A stretch of DNA of 64,000 bases from Natronomonas moolapensis 8.8.11 (GCF_000591055.1 NC_020388.1:1798001-1862000), one strand, 5' to 3'. Numbered from the stretch's first letter, positions 1 to 8,350 are shown. The notes: generated by a model not told the origin, from the sequence alone. Numbers and translations: made by a program.

Positions 1-624
1 CACGTTGAGAAGTGGCGTCACGGCCCCAGCAGGGAGATCCGGCAGCGATCCGTTCGAAAACGGCACTGGCCCCGTGTTGCGGTCGGTTTCGGTTATTTCA
101 CCCGCGATTTCGGCGTCGTCGGAGATGGCCGTCTCGTTGCCGCTGTATCTCAACTCGTCTTCGATGATCGCAGTTGGGCCGACCGTCACCGATTCGCCGT
201 CGAGTCGCGTCGTGTCATCGACCGTCCCGTCGACGGTGACGGTTCCGCCGGTCGCCTCGAGGGCGCCACCGACGGCCGCGCCGTCTCGGACGTGGACCTC
301 GCCGCCAGTTGCCGTCAGGTCGCCGTCGATGGTTCCCTCGACGACTACGGCCCCCCCTGTTGCCGTCGCGTCGCCAGTCACATTACCCGTCACCGTCACC
401 GATCCACCAGTCGCGGTCAGGTCACCATCGACCGAGCCAGCGATTAGGACGGTACCAGCTGTCACCTCGAGATCACCGTCACGTGTCTCCTCGGGGCCGA
501 CCGTGATCGAGCCACCCGTTCGTTGATCCTGTGCGTGGACGACGCCGATCGAACTCGACAGACAAAGGAGACCGACGACGATCAACACGGCGAGTCGACC
601 GAACCACTGGACAGAGTGAGACAT
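1..624 (-). CDS. Secreted beta-solenoid (bactofilin/polymer-forming-like) protein, C-terminus outside window
   Basis: The reading frame is open from the ATG at 624 to the window edge, so only the first 208 codons are visible and no stop is seen. Residues 1 to about 31 form a Sec signal peptide with a hydrophobic core and an A-x-A-like end (V-H-A-Q). The rest is a regular run of short G-D/T-G-G-x-V turns, giving repeated units such as DGDLTATGGSVTVTGN, as in polymer-forming cytoskeletal/bactofilin-type right-handed solenoids. It is probably an exported or membrane-anchored cell-surface protein. The fold is inferred from repeat periodicity; the function is unknown. A related solenoid protein lies at 11.2-12.2 kb. 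Confidence 0.7.
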   Translation of the reverse strand, partial: MSHSVQWFGRLAVLIVVGLLCLSSSIGVVHAQDQRTGGSITVGPEETRDGDLEVTAGTVLIAGSVDGDLTATGGSVTVTGNVTGDATATGGAVVVEGTIDGDLTATGGEVHVRDGAAVGGALEATGGTVTVDGTVDDTTRLDGESVTVGPTAIIEDELRYSGNETAISDDAEIAGEITETDRNTGPVPFSNGSLPDLPAGAVTPLLNV

Positions 625-1006
625 TCTTCGTGCCAGGCCTCGTTGTCGGGGGCGAGTAGCGGCTCTGTGATAACAGATCGGTACGCTAAAATCGACGTTT
701 AAGACGGGAGACTGTGGTATCAATAACGGAAGTCACTGTGGGCTCAACTGGCCGTTCACACGCGGGTGCCGCGGTTTGCACACCGACTTGCGGCTCCCGG
801 CACATCGAGTGATGCGATTCCGATGGCTTGGTCGTACTCGTCTCTGAGGGTGAGATCCGGCGCGAGCGAGACGCCCCCACTCGATGGCCACCCCGCGGCC
901 CGTATGTCCCGCATATTGTGTTTCTAGAGACCATACCGCATTTTTATCCCCTGTGCTTGTAAAAAGCGCAATGATAACAGGACACACGGCGGACGACCTT
1001 TGGTGC
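625..1006. other. Intergenic stretch without a supported gene
   Basis: No frame here combines a convincing start, haloarchaeal codon use and a recognisable product. Short minus-strand frames (for example 686-934) have the arginine/serine-rich composition of shadow ORFs. The stretch may hold further decayed parts of the regulator whose tail lies at 1007-1141. Confidence 0.4.
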
Positions 1007-1141
1007 TCAGTCGCCGCCGAACAGGTCCCCGAACAGATTCCGCTGGGCTGCCCGGAGAACCTGGTCGAAGGCCTGCCGGGAGACGCCGAGGCTCTCGGCG
1101 ACTTCGGTCGCGCTCTGGGTGCGAGGCTTTTCAAAGTGACA
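1007..1141 (-). pseudogene. C-terminal remnant of a Bat-type HTH_10 regulator
   Basis: About 40 codons in one minus-strand frame read KPRTQSATEVAESLGVSRQ, then AFDQVLRAAQRNLF and a short acidic tail before a TGA. This matches the end of the HTH_10 (bacterioopsin-activator type) helix-turn-helix, where T-x-x-E-V-A-E-x-L-G-V-S-R-Q is the recognition-helix region. No PAS, GAF or BAT domain precedes it. The frame runs upstream into a hairpin and a stop at about 1171-1175. The fragment begins exactly where an IS-end-like palindrome stops, so an insertion or deletion probably removed the rest of the gene. It is non-functional as it stands. Confidence 0.6.
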
Positions 1142-1175
1142 CCCTCCTCGCCGTTTGCGGCGAGGAGGAGGTCAC
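1136..1175. repeat. 18-bp imperfect inverted repeat, resembling the end of an IS1341/IS605-type element
   Basis: The arms GTGACACCCTCCTCGCCG and CGGCGAGGAGGAGGTCAC flank a TTTG loop and differ at only two paired positions. The inner 11 bp pair perfectly. Read on the minus strand, ACGGCGAGGAGGGTGTCAC closely matches ACGGCGAGGAGGATGTCAC, the right end of the tnpB remnant near 44.7 kb. It is best explained as a solo end left by a lost element. Confidence 0.55.
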
Positions 1176-1232
1176 GTCCGACGGTTCCGACTACAGTGTA
1201 TAGACCTCGGTACCCGAGCAGGGGTGTCGGTG

Positions 1233-1478
1233 CTATCGGTTTGCGCTAGCTGCGACGCTGAAGTCCCCTACAGCGTGGAGGTCTTCGTCGATCCCCGCCC
1301 CCTCGCAGTCGTCGTTGGGGCAGACGTAGTGCCAACCGTCCCGGGTTGCCGCCCGCTCGGCGAAGCGTTCGCCACAGCGTTCGCAGACGAGTTGCTCCGA
1401 CGAGCAGGTGTCGCGGTGGAGTTCGTACTGGAGTTCGTCAGTAAACGTCCGTTTACAGGCTTTACACGTGTACGTCAT
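1233..1478 (-). CDS. Small zinc-finger protein (81 aa)
   Basis: The protein starts MTYTCKACKRTF and carries a C2H2-like finger (C-x2-C near residues 5-8, then H-x3-C), followed by two more C-x2-C pairs (C-E-R-C and a C-P-N-D-D-C knuckle), so it probably binds one or two zinc ions. The frame is open upstream as far as 1658, but the ATG at 1478 is preferred. It lies about 25 nt downstream of a TATA-like TTATAA, as expected for a leaderless haloarchaeal mRNA, and the upstream extension has shadow-like composition and enters the palindromic repeat. Nucleic-acid or protein binding is plausible; the specific role is unknown. Confidence 0.7.
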   Translation of the reverse strand: MTYTCKACKRTFTDELQYELHRDTCSSEQLVCERCGERFAERAATRDGWHYVCPNDDCEGAGIDEDLHAVGDFSVAASANR

Positions 1479-1501
1479 ATCCGGATCTCCGCCGCCGAAC
1501 C

Positions 1502-1510
1502 TCTTATAAG
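1502..1510 (-). promoter_or_regulatory. TATA-box-like element of the small zinc-finger gene
   Basis: On the minus strand the sequence reads ACTTATAAG about 24-32 nt before the ATG, the spacing expected for a leaderless transcript. Confidence 0.5.
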
Positions 1511-1619
1511 TACCCGTTCGTTCGTCGACCCGCGAGACGGACACAGCACGCTGGAACTGTCGATTGCGGCCGTCGACAGCGTTCGGGCGGGATCGGTTCA
1601 CAGGCCGACGTCGAGCACG

Positions 1620-1703
1620 TATAGTAGCGATCGGAAGACACTGCACACTCGATCGCACGACGGCAGTGCGATCGATGTGTAATCACTTGCGATGGTTACT
1701 ATA
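1620..1703 (+). repeat. 84-bp palindromic repeat (MITE-like), copy 1
   Basis: The unit begins TATAGTAGCGATCGG and ends with the inverted TATAGTAACCATCGC. The whole element folds as one imperfect hairpin with arms of about 38 bp, including a perfect TCGATCGCAC/GTGCGATCGA core around a 7-nt GACGGCA loop. Copies 1 and 3 differ at one of 84 positions. Three copies of identical length in different intergenic sites indicate a non-autonomous mobile element or a spreading structured element. Confidence 0.75.
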
Positions 1704-1816
1704 GGGCACGCGGTCTCGGGATCCGGTGCCGCCCCGGCAGGCCGCGCACCCAGGGTCTGACCGCACCCCCGACACGGGACACGACAACTCAGTGCACGCG
1801 CCCGGCCACCCGAACG

Positions 1817-1822
1817 TTTTAT
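1817..1822 (+). promoter_or_regulatory. TATA-box-like element of tyrS
   Basis: TTTTAT lies 25-30 nt before the tyrS ATG, consistent with a leaderless or very short-leader mRNA. Confidence 0.4.
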
Positions 1823-1846
1823 CGGCCGTCTCGCGGAACCACACCT

Positions 1847-2884
1847 ATGAACACGGCCGAGCGGACCGGACTGGTCACGCGGTTCACGGAGGAGGTCATC
1901 GCGGAATCCGAGATCGAGGCGTTGTTCGAGGGGTCCGGGGAGCCGACGGCGTACGTCGGCTACGCCCCGACCGGCGAGATGCACATCGGCCACTTTACCA
2001 CGATGCGGAAGCTCGCCGATTTCCTCGAGGCGGGTGTCGACGTGACGGTGTTGGTCGCCGACCTCCACGCGCATCTCGACGACACCAAAAGCCCCTTCGG
2101 GCTCCTGGACGCCCGATCGGAGTACTACCGGACCGCGATCGAGGCGATGATCGACGCCGCCGGCGCGGACCCCTCGGGCGTCTCCTTCGTCCGGGGCACG
2201 GAGTTCCAACTCGAGGCCCCATACACGATGGACCTCTACCGAATGCTCGCCGAGACGACGCTCTCGCGGGCCCAGCGCGCCGGCAGCGAGGTCGTCAGAC
2301 AGTCCGAGAACCCCGCGCTCGGCGGGCTCGTCTACACACTCATGCAGGCCCTCGACGTCGCCGCCCTCGAGGCCGACATCGCTTACGGCGGGATCGACCA
2401 GCGCGGCATCTACATGCTCGCCCGCGAGCAGCTTCCAGCACAGGGCTACGACAAACCCGCCTGCGTGTTCGCACCGCTTCTGTCGGGGCTCTCCGGCGGA
2501 AAGATGTCCGCTTCGGAGGCCGACTCGAAGATCAACCTCACCGACGACGACGACGCGGTCGAAGAGAAGATCGGCGGTGCCTACTGCCCCGCGGGCGAGG
2601 CCGAGGACAACGGCGTTTTGGAGTACCTCCGGTTTCTCGTCTTCCCGGTCCTCGAGGAGCGCGGCCGCTCGTTTGTCGTCGAGCGCCCCGAGGAGTACGG
2701 CGGCGACCTCGCCTACGACGGCTACGACGCCCTCGAGTCGGATTTCGTCTCCGGGGAGCTTCACCCCGCCGACCTCAAGCCCGCGGTGGCGGCTGCGATC
2801 TCCGAGGTCATCGATCCGGTCCGCGAGCGTCTTTCGGAGGAGCCCGAACTCCTCGCGTCGGCGTACCCCGACATTCACGGGTGA
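1847..2884 (+). CDS. tyrS: Tyrosyl-tRNA synthetase
   Basis: This class I aminoacyl-tRNA synthetase attaches tyrosine to tRNA-Tyr in the cytoplasm. The Rossmann signature H-I-G-H is at residues 46-49, within GYAPTGEMHIGHF, and the K-M-S-A-S loop is at 219-223. The 345-aa length is typical for the compact archaeal TyrRS, which lacks the bacterial S4 domain. The tyrosine-pocket Y-x-x-x-Q-x-x-D-x-x region is represented by the MQALDVAALEADIAYGGIDQ stretch. The start is the first ATG after a promoter-like TTTTAT. The gene is monocistronic; the next gene starts about 260 nt downstream. Confidence 0.95.
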   Translation: MNTAERTGLVTRFTEEVIAESEIEALFEGSGEPTAYVGYAPTGEMHIGHFTTMRKLADFLEAGVDVTVLVADLHAHLDDTKSPFGLLDARSEYYRTAIEAMIDAAGADPSGVSFVRGTEFQLEAPYTMDLYRMLAETTLSRAQRAGSEVVRQSENPALGGLVYTLMQALDVAALEADIAYGGIDQRGIYMLAREQLPAQGYDKPACVFAPLLSGLSGGKMSASEADSKINLTDDDDAVEEKIGGAYCPAGEAEDNGVLEYLRFLVFPVLEERGRSFVVERPEEYGGDLAYDGYDALESDFVSGELHPADLKPAVAAAISEVIDPVRERLSEEPELLASAYPDIHG

Positions 2885-3145
2885 CATAGCGAGCAGATGC
2901 GGTCCGGCGGGCCGTGCGCTATCTTTTCGTGACTTATTTTGCGATACTCGGTACATTTATTCAGTTATCACGACATACGTTGGTACGATGGGCGATCCCG
3001 AAGGCGGCGAGCGACGAGTGGCTCGGACGGCCGGCTGGCGTCGGTCGACCGAATCGACGGACAGACGACGCATGCTCCGACCGACGGCGTCGTCGCGGTC
3101 GCGTCGCCGTCCAACACCCCGGCCGACAGTACGACCCTCCTGAGT

Positions 3146-4228
3146 ATGTTACCGGATACTGCGTCGGTCGATGGGCTACGATACCTGATCGAACACATTC
3201 AGGACGCCGTCGTCGCCTTCGAGTTGGTCGACGGGGAGCCGGTCGTTCGGGGTGTCAACGAAGCGTTCACCGAGCAGTTCGGATATCCAAGAGACGAGGT
3301 GCTCGGGACCAAATTGAACGAGCGGATCGTCCCGCCGTGGCGCCGCGAGGAGGCGTCGGAGTTGGACCAACGGACCGCGGACGGCGAAATAAATTACCAG
3401 CAGGTCCAACGACAGACGGCCTCGGGACTTCGGGAGTTCCTCTATCGCGGGGTCCCCTACGCCGACTCGGAGGACATCGTCGACGGCTACGCGGTGTACA
3501 CCGACCTGACGGAGACGACACAACGCGAGCGCCAGCTGAAAGTGTTGAACCGCCTCCTCCGGCACAACCTGCGCAACAAGGCGTCCGTAATCGGCGGCAA
3601 CGTCGAGCTGCTGCTCTCGGGGATCGACACGGGGGACGAGAGGGTAGAGCGGGCGGGGGAGGAAGCACGGGAAGCGGCCACGGAGCTGCGGGAACTCAGC
3701 GACGAGGCGATGCAAATCAACCGCGTACTCGACACCCGGGCCGCCGGCGCCACCACGGTCGATGTCGTGCCCGTCCTCCGCAACGTCGTCGGGCGCTTCC
3801 GCGAGTGTCACCCGTCGGCGAGGATCGAAACCGATATTCCAGAGTCGTCCGCGGTCGTCGTGACGACGGGGTTTCGGGGGGCAATCGACGGACTGGTCGA
3901 GAACGCCATCGAGCACAACCCCGCGTCCGATCCGCGGGTCGTGGTCCGAATCGAGCCGGGGCCGGAGACGGAGTGGCTCGACCTGACGGTCGAGGACGAC
4001 GGGCCACTCATTCCGTCGGCCGAGCGGGAGGTGATCACCGGCGAGTCCGAGATCACACAGACACACCACGGCCGCGGACTCGGGTTGTGGCTCATCAAGT
4101 GGACCGTCGAGCGCTCCGGCGGGCGACTCTCCTTCGAGGAGAGCGACGTCGGCGGGAACTGCGTCCGCTTGCGGTTGCGCCGATCCGAGCCGCTCTCGGC
4201 CCCGGACGGCGCCGACAACGGACGGTAG
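3146..4228 (+). CDS. PAS-domain sensor histidine kinase (soluble)
   Basis: This is a two-component kinase of about 360 aa. A PAS domain occupies roughly residues 8-125 (IEHIQDAVVAFELVDGEPVV onward). It is followed by a dimerisation helix with the phospho-acceptor in R-H-N-L-R-N (His140), and then a HATPase_c domain with N-box E-N-A-I-E-H-N and G-box G-R-G-L-G-L. There are no membrane segments, so it senses a cytoplasmic signal. The frame is open from 2939, but the upstream part looks non-coding and the ATG at 3146 leads straight into the PAS fold. No response regulator is adjacent. It partners with unknown proteins, as many haloarchaeal orphan kinases do. Confidence 0.85.
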   Translation: MLPDTASVDGLRYLIEHIQDAVVAFELVDGEPVVRGVNEAFTEQFGYPRDEVLGTKLNERIVPPWRREEASELDQRTADGEINYQQVQRQTASGLREFLYRGVPYADSEDIVDGYAVYTDLTETTQRERQLKVLNRLLRHNLRNKASVIGGNVELLLSGIDTGDERVERAGEEAREAATELRELSDEAMQINRVLDTRAAGATTVDVVPVLRNVVGRFRECHPSARIETDIPESSAVVVTTGFRGAIDGLVENAIEHNPASDPRVVVRIEPGPETEWLDLTVEDDGPLIPSAEREVITGESEITQTHHGRGLGLWLIKWTVERSGGRLSFEESDVGGNCVRLRLRRSEPLSAPDGADNGR

Positions 4229-4233
4229 CGCAC

Positions 4234-4509
4234 TCAGGTCCCGCCGAGCCAGTCGTCGGCCCACGCCTCTATCTCGTCGAAGACGGGACACAGCGATCGT
4301 CCCGTCTCCGCGAGCGAGTAGTACGTCGCAACCGGGGCGTCTTCCTCAAGACGGCGCTCGACGACCCCCGTTTCCGGGAGGTGTTCGAGGACCCGCGGGA
4401 GCGTCCGGGAGCTCGCGTCCGTCGATCGCTTGAGCTCGTTGAACCGCTTTTCGCCGTCCCGGAGGTCGTGGAGAACCAGCAGGCGCCACTTCGAGCCGAT
4501 CTGCTCCAT
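4234..4509 (-). CDS. HxlR-family winged-helix transcriptional regulator (start uncertain)
   Basis: The product has the HxlR core: M-E-Q-I-G-S-K-W-R-L-L-V-L-H-D-L, then FNELKRSTDASSRTLPRVLE (recognition helix) and a wing ending in D-D-W-L. The family normally includes a conserved C-P-V segment just upstream, and this is encoded in frame (SSCPVAESMEQIG). No ATG, GTG or TTG precedes it near the TATA-like TATTTATC at about 4581-4590. Either the internal ATG is used and the conserved cysteine is outside the protein, or initiation occurs at an unusual codon upstream. The listed start is therefore minimal. It converges on the histidine kinase gene, with 5 nt between the stops. Confidence 0.7.
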   Translation of the reverse strand: MEQIGSKWRLLVLHDLRDGEKRFNELKRSTDASSRTLPRVLEHLPETGVVERRLEEDAPVATYYSLAETGRSLCPVFDEIEAWADDWLGGT

Positions 4510-4607
4510 CGACTCGGCGACCGGACACGACGAGTCGACCAGTTTTCGCGCGTTCGATATGTGCCGTCGTACGGTGGGGGCTGATAAATATCCACCCCGC
4601 TCGAATC

Positions 4608-4667
4608 GGACCTCCCCCGCCCGACATCCCCTCCCTGAACTGGACCTCCCCCGCCCGACATCCCCTC
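4608..4667 (-). repeat. Two exact 26-bp direct repeats upstream of the HxlR gene
   Basis: The same 26 bases (beginning GGACCTCCCCCGCCCGAC on the plus strand) occur at 4608-4633 and 4642-4667, with a 34-bp period. They lie between the HxlR-type gene and the divergent gene at 4722, just upstream of the TATA-like element of the former. They may be operator sites for the regulator or a simple tandem duplication. Confidence 0.6.
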
Positions 4668-4721
4668 GGCGGAACCGCCGGAGGCGACACACCCAAGCAG
4701 GCACTGGCCGTATTGGATCGT

Positions 4722-5180
4722 ATGTACACCGGACGGACGGAGAAACCCTGCTGTCTCTGTGGGCGACCCGAGACCGCCCACCGGATCGAGATCCCACCGC
4801 GGGCGATCCAGCAACTGAAACACGCTGGCCCGATCGCCTGGCAGGACATCGAAGGAGAAGTAACGCTATATTTCTGTCAGGACGACTGGGAGACGGTGCG
4901 GGACCTCGTCCTCGAAACCGGACTGAGCCCCCTGCCGCGGTGTAACGCCGGTCGTGCGTCCTTCGTCCTGCGGGAGGACTTCGAGGCACTGCTGAACGCG
5001 AACCGGGCCGAGCCGGACCAGCGACCCCTTGAGCGGGACCTACTCGAGAACGCGGCCGACGTTCTCGAACGGTACGAGGCGGACGATCCCCACGTCGAGG
5101 AACGGGACCTCGTCGAGGCGCGGGTCGTCACGTGGGCGATGGAGGATCTCGGGCCGCCGCACGTACCGGCCGGCGACTGA
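4722..5180 (+). CDS. Conserved haloarchaeal protein with an N-terminal C-x2-C motif
   Basis: This 152-aa soluble acidic protein has C-C-L-C-G-R near residues 10-15. Further cysteines (F-C-Q-D-D-W and P-R-C-N-A-G) could complete a zinc site. The C-terminal third is helical and strongly charged (RDLLENAADVLERYEADDP). I do not recognise a named family. The start is the ATG of M-Y-T-G-R-T; an ATG nine bases upstream is also possible. The gene is divergent from the HxlR regulator across the 26-bp repeats, so the two may be co-regulated. Confidence 0.65.
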   Translation: MYTGRTEKPCCLCGRPETAHRIEIPPRAIQQLKHAGPIAWQDIEGEVTLYFCQDDWETVRDLVLETGLSPLPRCNAGRASFVLREDFEALLNANRAEPDQRPLERDLLENAADVLERYEADDPHVEERDLVEARVVTWAMEDLGPPHVPAGD

Positions 5181-5281
5181 GTACCGGCGACCCCGACGTC
5201 GCGTCGCCGTCCGGACGGTGGGTGACTGTACCGACAGAGCGAATACCAAACACTGTTATCCCCCGTTCTGTATTGACGTGC

Positions 5282-6151
5282 GTGAACACACCTGCCGACG
5301 CGTTTGAACTGACCGAGCCGGAACTGACAGCCGACGACCTGTTGTTCGTCGAGGACCCGCACTTCGAGCCGGCGTCGGTCGCCATCGTGACGGGGGCGGC
5401 CTCGGGGATCGGTCGTGCGACCGCGGTCGCGTTGGCGGCCAACGGTCTCACTGTCGTCGGGGCCGACATCGACGAGGCCGGCCTCGAGGGGACCGTCGAC
5501 CTCGCCGCCGCCGTCGGCGTCGACGGAACGGTGCGACCGCTCCCGACGGATCTCACCGACGACGGTGACGTCGAGGCGATGGTCGAGACGGCCGCGGAGG
5601 CGGGCGAGCTCCGGTACGTCGCCAGCATCGCCGGTATGCAGTACATCTCGCCCATCCCCGAGTTCCCTCCGGAGAAGTACGATCTGTTGCTCGACGTGAT
5701 GCTTCGGGCTCCCTTCATGACGGCGAAGTTCGCCATGCCACACATCCGGGCGACCGGGGACGGCGTCGGCGCGATCGCGAATATGTCGTCGGTCCACGGT
5801 CAGTACGCCACCCAGGACAAGGCCGCCTACATCACCGCCAAACACGGTCTCGAGGGACTCACCCGGGCGATCGCTGCCGAAGGCGAGGGCACGCTCCGGG
5901 GCTTTTCTGTCAGCGCGGGCTACGTGTTGACGCCGCTCATGATGAACCAGATCGAGGACACCGCCGAGGAGCGCGGCATCTCCGAACGGGAGGTCGTCGA
6001 GGACGTCATGCTCGGACAGGCTCGTGGCAAGGAGATGTTGACTCCCGCCGAGGTCGCGAACCTCTTTACGTTCGGCTTCTCGAAACACGGCAAACACCTC
6101 AACGGCGCCGACCTGCTCTGGGACGGCGGCTACACGCACACCTACGAGTGA
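5282..6151 (+). CDS. Short-chain dehydrogenase/reductase (3-hydroxybutyrate-dehydrogenase-like)
   Basis: This NAD(P)-dependent oxidoreductase has the classical SDR fold. The cofactor motif T-G-A-A-S-G-I-G is near residue 40, the active-site serine lies in N-M-S-S-V-H-G, and the catalytic Y-I-T-A-K-H-G gives the Tyr-Lys pair. The C-terminal D-G-G-Y-T-H-T-Y resembles bacterial 3-hydroxybutyrate dehydrogenases, but the substrate is not proven. About 30 extra N-terminal residues precede the Rossmann fold. GTG at 5282 is chosen because it begins the acidic N-terminus (VNTPADAFELTEPEL); no in-frame ATG is near. The gene is likely monocistronic and converges with moaA. Confidence 0.8.
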   Translation: MNTPADAFELTEPELTADDLLFVEDPHFEPASVAIVTGAASGIGRATAVALAANGLTVVGADIDEAGLEGTVDLAAAVGVDGTVRPLPTDLTDDGDVEAMVETAAEAGELRYVASIAGMQYISPIPEFPPEKYDLLLDVMLRAPFMTAKFAMPHIRATGDGVGAIANMSSVHGQYATQDKAAYITAKHGLEGLTRAIAAEGEGTLRGFSVSAGYVLTPLMMNQIEDTAEERGISEREVVEDVMLGQARGKEMLTPAEVANLFTFGFSKHGKHLNGADLLWDGGYTHTYE

Positions 6152-6167
6152 CCGGCGCCGGGCACAC

Positions 6168-7163
6168 TCAGGCCTCGAGGTGCTCCGTCTCGAGGTACTT
6201 TTCGTTGAAAACCCACTCGCCGTCGTCGTCTTTGATCATGTACTCGCCGTAGTAGGGGACGCGCTCGTCGACGGTTTCCCGGAACGTCTCGCGGATCTCG
6301 GGTTTCGTCATTTCGCCCATGCTTTTGAGGTCGTCGTTGCGGTTGAGACAGCCCTTCAGATACCCCTCGTGGGTCACCCGAACGCGGTGGCAGTTCGCAC
6401 AGAAGTCGGCGTTGCCGACGGGGTCGACGATCTCGACCATCCCGCCGGGTAGGTCCGGGTCGTCCTCGCCGACGAAGTACCGGCGCCGCCCGTGCATCTC
6501 GCGGCGCTCGACCCGGTCGGCCTGCTCTTCGAGCCACCCGTGAACGCGATCGATGTCGACGGCCCACTCGGGGCGCCCGGCGAGTTCGGGCATATATTCG
6601 ATGAGCTGGAGCTGCAACCCCTCGTTCTCGGCGACGTGGTCGACCATCTCCGGGACGTAGCCCGCGGTGTGCTCGAAGACGACCATGTTGAGTTTGACGG
6701 GATCGAGGCCGGCCCCGAGGGCGGCGTCGATGCCCGCCATCACCTCGTCGTAAGCCGTACTCTTCGTGACCTCCTGGAATGCCTCCGGGGAAAGCGCGTC
6801 CTGGGAGACGTTGACTCGTTCGAGCCCCGCCTCGACGAGGCCCTCGGCGCGCTCGGGCAAGAACGTCCCGTTTGTCGTCACCGAGGTGTCGATGCCATCC
6901 GGCGTCCGCCGAACGATTTCCTCGAGATCCTCCCGAAGCAGCGGCTCACCTCCGGTGAATTTCGCCTTTTCGATGTCGAACTCGTCGGCGACCTCCAGAA
7001 ATCGGACGACGTCGTCGGTCGACATCTCGGCGTCGGCCGGCTCCATCGGTCCCCGGGTGTCGCCTAGGCCCTCGTTGTGGCAGTAGACACAATCGAAGTT
7101 ACACCGGTCGGTCAACGAGATCCTGACACCGGTGGTTTCGCGGCCGAACCCGTCTTCGAGCAT
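6168..7163 (-). CDS. moaA: GTP 3',8-cyclase (molybdopterin biosynthesis)
   Basis: This radical-SAM enzyme makes 3',8-cyclo-GTP, the first step of molybdopterin biosynthesis together with MoaC (encoded at 30.3 kb). The N-terminal cluster motif C-N-F-D-C-V-Y-C gives Cys21, Cys25 and Cys28. G-G-E-P-L-L-R follows, and the C-terminal second 4Fe-4S site is visible as F-C-A-N-C-H with a later C-L-N-R. The length of 331 aa is normal. It starts at the first ATG, and its stop faces the SDR gene 17 nt away. Confidence 0.93.
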   Translation of the reverse strand: MLEDGFGRETTGVRISLTDRCNFDCVYCHNEGLGDTRGPMEPADAEMSTDDVVRFLEVADEFDIEKAKFTGGEPLLREDLEEIVRRTPDGIDTSVTTNGTFLPERAEGLVEAGLERVNVSQDALSPEAFQEVTKSTAYDEVMAGIDAALGAGLDPVKLNMVVFEHTAGYVPEMVDHVAENEGLQLQLIEYMPELAGRPEWAVDIDRVHGWLEEQADRVERREMHGRRRYFVGEDDPDLPGGMVEIVDPVGNADFCANCHRVRVTHEGYLKGCLNRNDDLKSMGEMTKPEIRETFRETVDERVPYYGEYMIKDDDGEWVFNEKYLETEHLEA

Positions 7164-7634
7164 ACACAGTCCTCGGGGCAGACGTTCTTAAAATCGACGC
7201 CGCGAAGCCCCGATTCGAAACGTATTTTGGTTACGTGTGGGCTGAACTGCCGGCCGACTAGGTGCGGCGGGCGAGAGACGAAAACCCACAGCGATGGAGC
7301 CGACACAGCCGCAGCGACGAACATGCTCTTGTCGGTCGGTTCGGCTGTCGAGGTGGGGACGAGGCTTCCGGCACCGCCGTCCTCGCCGGGGCCCATCGAG
7401 TCGGCTCCGAGCCGAACCACCGCGGGGTCGGAACGCCTGAGGAGCCGTAGAGCGCGCGATCCGTGGCCGTGTGGACCACACGACGCCGTGGGCGAACACA
7501 GGACGCGTCGTCCGCGACCGGTTGCGATGCCGCCAACGGGCGTCCGTGTCCCCTCCGAGAGGATATTAGACAACTCCGGCGGCGAGGGCCCGACAGAACG
7601 GCGGCGGAACGAGGGCGCGAGCGGGGCTGCCGGC
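7164..7634. other. Gap of about 470 bases with no supported gene
   Basis: Overlapping frames on both strands are arginine/serine-rich and match no family I know. The stretch is somewhat less regular in codon use than its neighbours. It may be decayed coding DNA, but I see no recognisable domain, RNA gene or repeat. Confidence 0.4.
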
Positions 7635-7922
7635 TCAGGAACCGAGTTCCGACTCGAGGAGCGCCTCGAAGTCGGTGTCGTCGTCGTGATACGCCTCTCG
7701 GTGTCGAGCCGCGAGCTGTCCCTTCGGCGTTATTTCGTAGAGCCCGCTGTTGGGGGCTGGCCCGATGCGTTCGAGCAGGCCGTGGTCGGCGAGGAGGGGC
7801 AACCGCGTGTTGATGTAGGCGCGGTCACGGTCGATGTCGATAGCGATGTTCGCCGCGGTGTTTCGCCTGCCGTCGGAGAGCGACTCCAAGATGTCGAAAT
7901 CGGTGGGGGAAGCCAATTTCAT
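7635..7922 (-). CDS. Winged-helix regulator of the PhiH1-repressor-like type
   Basis: The 95-aa protein begins MKLASPTDFDILESLSDGRR, followed by A-A-N-I-A-I-D-I-D-R-D-R-A-Y-I-N-T-R-L as helix-turn-helix and L-L-E-R-I-G-x-x-P-x-S-G-L-Y-E-I-T as the wing. This is the pattern of the many small haloarchaeal PhiH1-like repressors, which bind DNA as dimers. The size is typical. No obvious target gene is adjacent. The ATG lies downstream of an AT-rich patch (plus-strand TTTTTTATATTAT, about 7951-7963) that supplies a TATA element. Confidence 0.8.
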   Translation of the reverse strand: MKLASPTDFDILESLSDGRRNTAANIAIDIDRDRAYINTRLPLLADHGLLERIGPAPNSGLYEITPKGQLAARHREAYHDDDTDFEALLESELGS

Positions 7923-8016
7923 AGTGGGGTGTGTCCAGATTGGCGCTTCCAGTTTTTTATATTATCGGCCGTCGGCGTCCGCCAGAGCAGGGGTCGCGAA
8001 CGGTCCGCGAGGGGAC

Positions 8017-8256
8017 TCACGTTTCGGCATCGATTGCCGACGCCGCCAGCTCGAGGTGTTCGATAGCCCGCTCGTGGCGGGTGATCGCCCGCTCGAGCAG
8101 TTCGTATGTCCGTTCTGGGTTTCCGACCGCCCCGGGATAGGTCGCAGCGAGGAGGTACTGCTCCATCGCGCCCATCGACGCGTCGTTTGCCATCTGGATG
8201 GATTTCAACACGACCCAATCGGCGACGTCGCCGGCATATCCGTCATCCATACTCAT
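8017..8256 (-). CDS. Small helical protein of unknown function
   Basis: This 79-aa protein is predominantly alpha-helical and acidic (YELLERAITRHERAIEHLEL). It has no cysteine motif, signal peptide or membrane span. A TATA-like TATAAT lies about 40 nt upstream on the minus strand. A second ATG two codons later (M-D-D-G-Y) is an equally good start. I do not recognise a family. Codon use and charge pattern resemble real haloarchaeal proteins. Confidence 0.55.
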   Translation of the reverse strand: MSMDDGYAGDVADWVVLKSIQMANDASMGAMEQYLLAATYPGAVGNPERTYELLERAITRHERAIEHLELAASAIDAET

Positions 8257-8350
8257 TTTTTCAGTGATTCAGCGATGAAAACCACCGGTATTATACCCGT
8301 CGCTCATAACACGCGGTGTGTCAGAATGTACCTTTATTATGCCGGAATCG

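Noticed and set aside
686-934. 82-codon minus-strand frame
   Set aside because: No motif, no promoter at the right distance and Arg/Ser-rich composition.
1598-2956. 452-codon minus-strand open frame
   Set aside because: It is antisense to tyrS and runs into the palindromic repeat; no recognisable domain.
7112-7573. 153-codon minus-strand frame upstream of and overlapping moaA
   Set aside because: It has no family resemblance and overlaps the moaA 5' end; composition is shadow-like.
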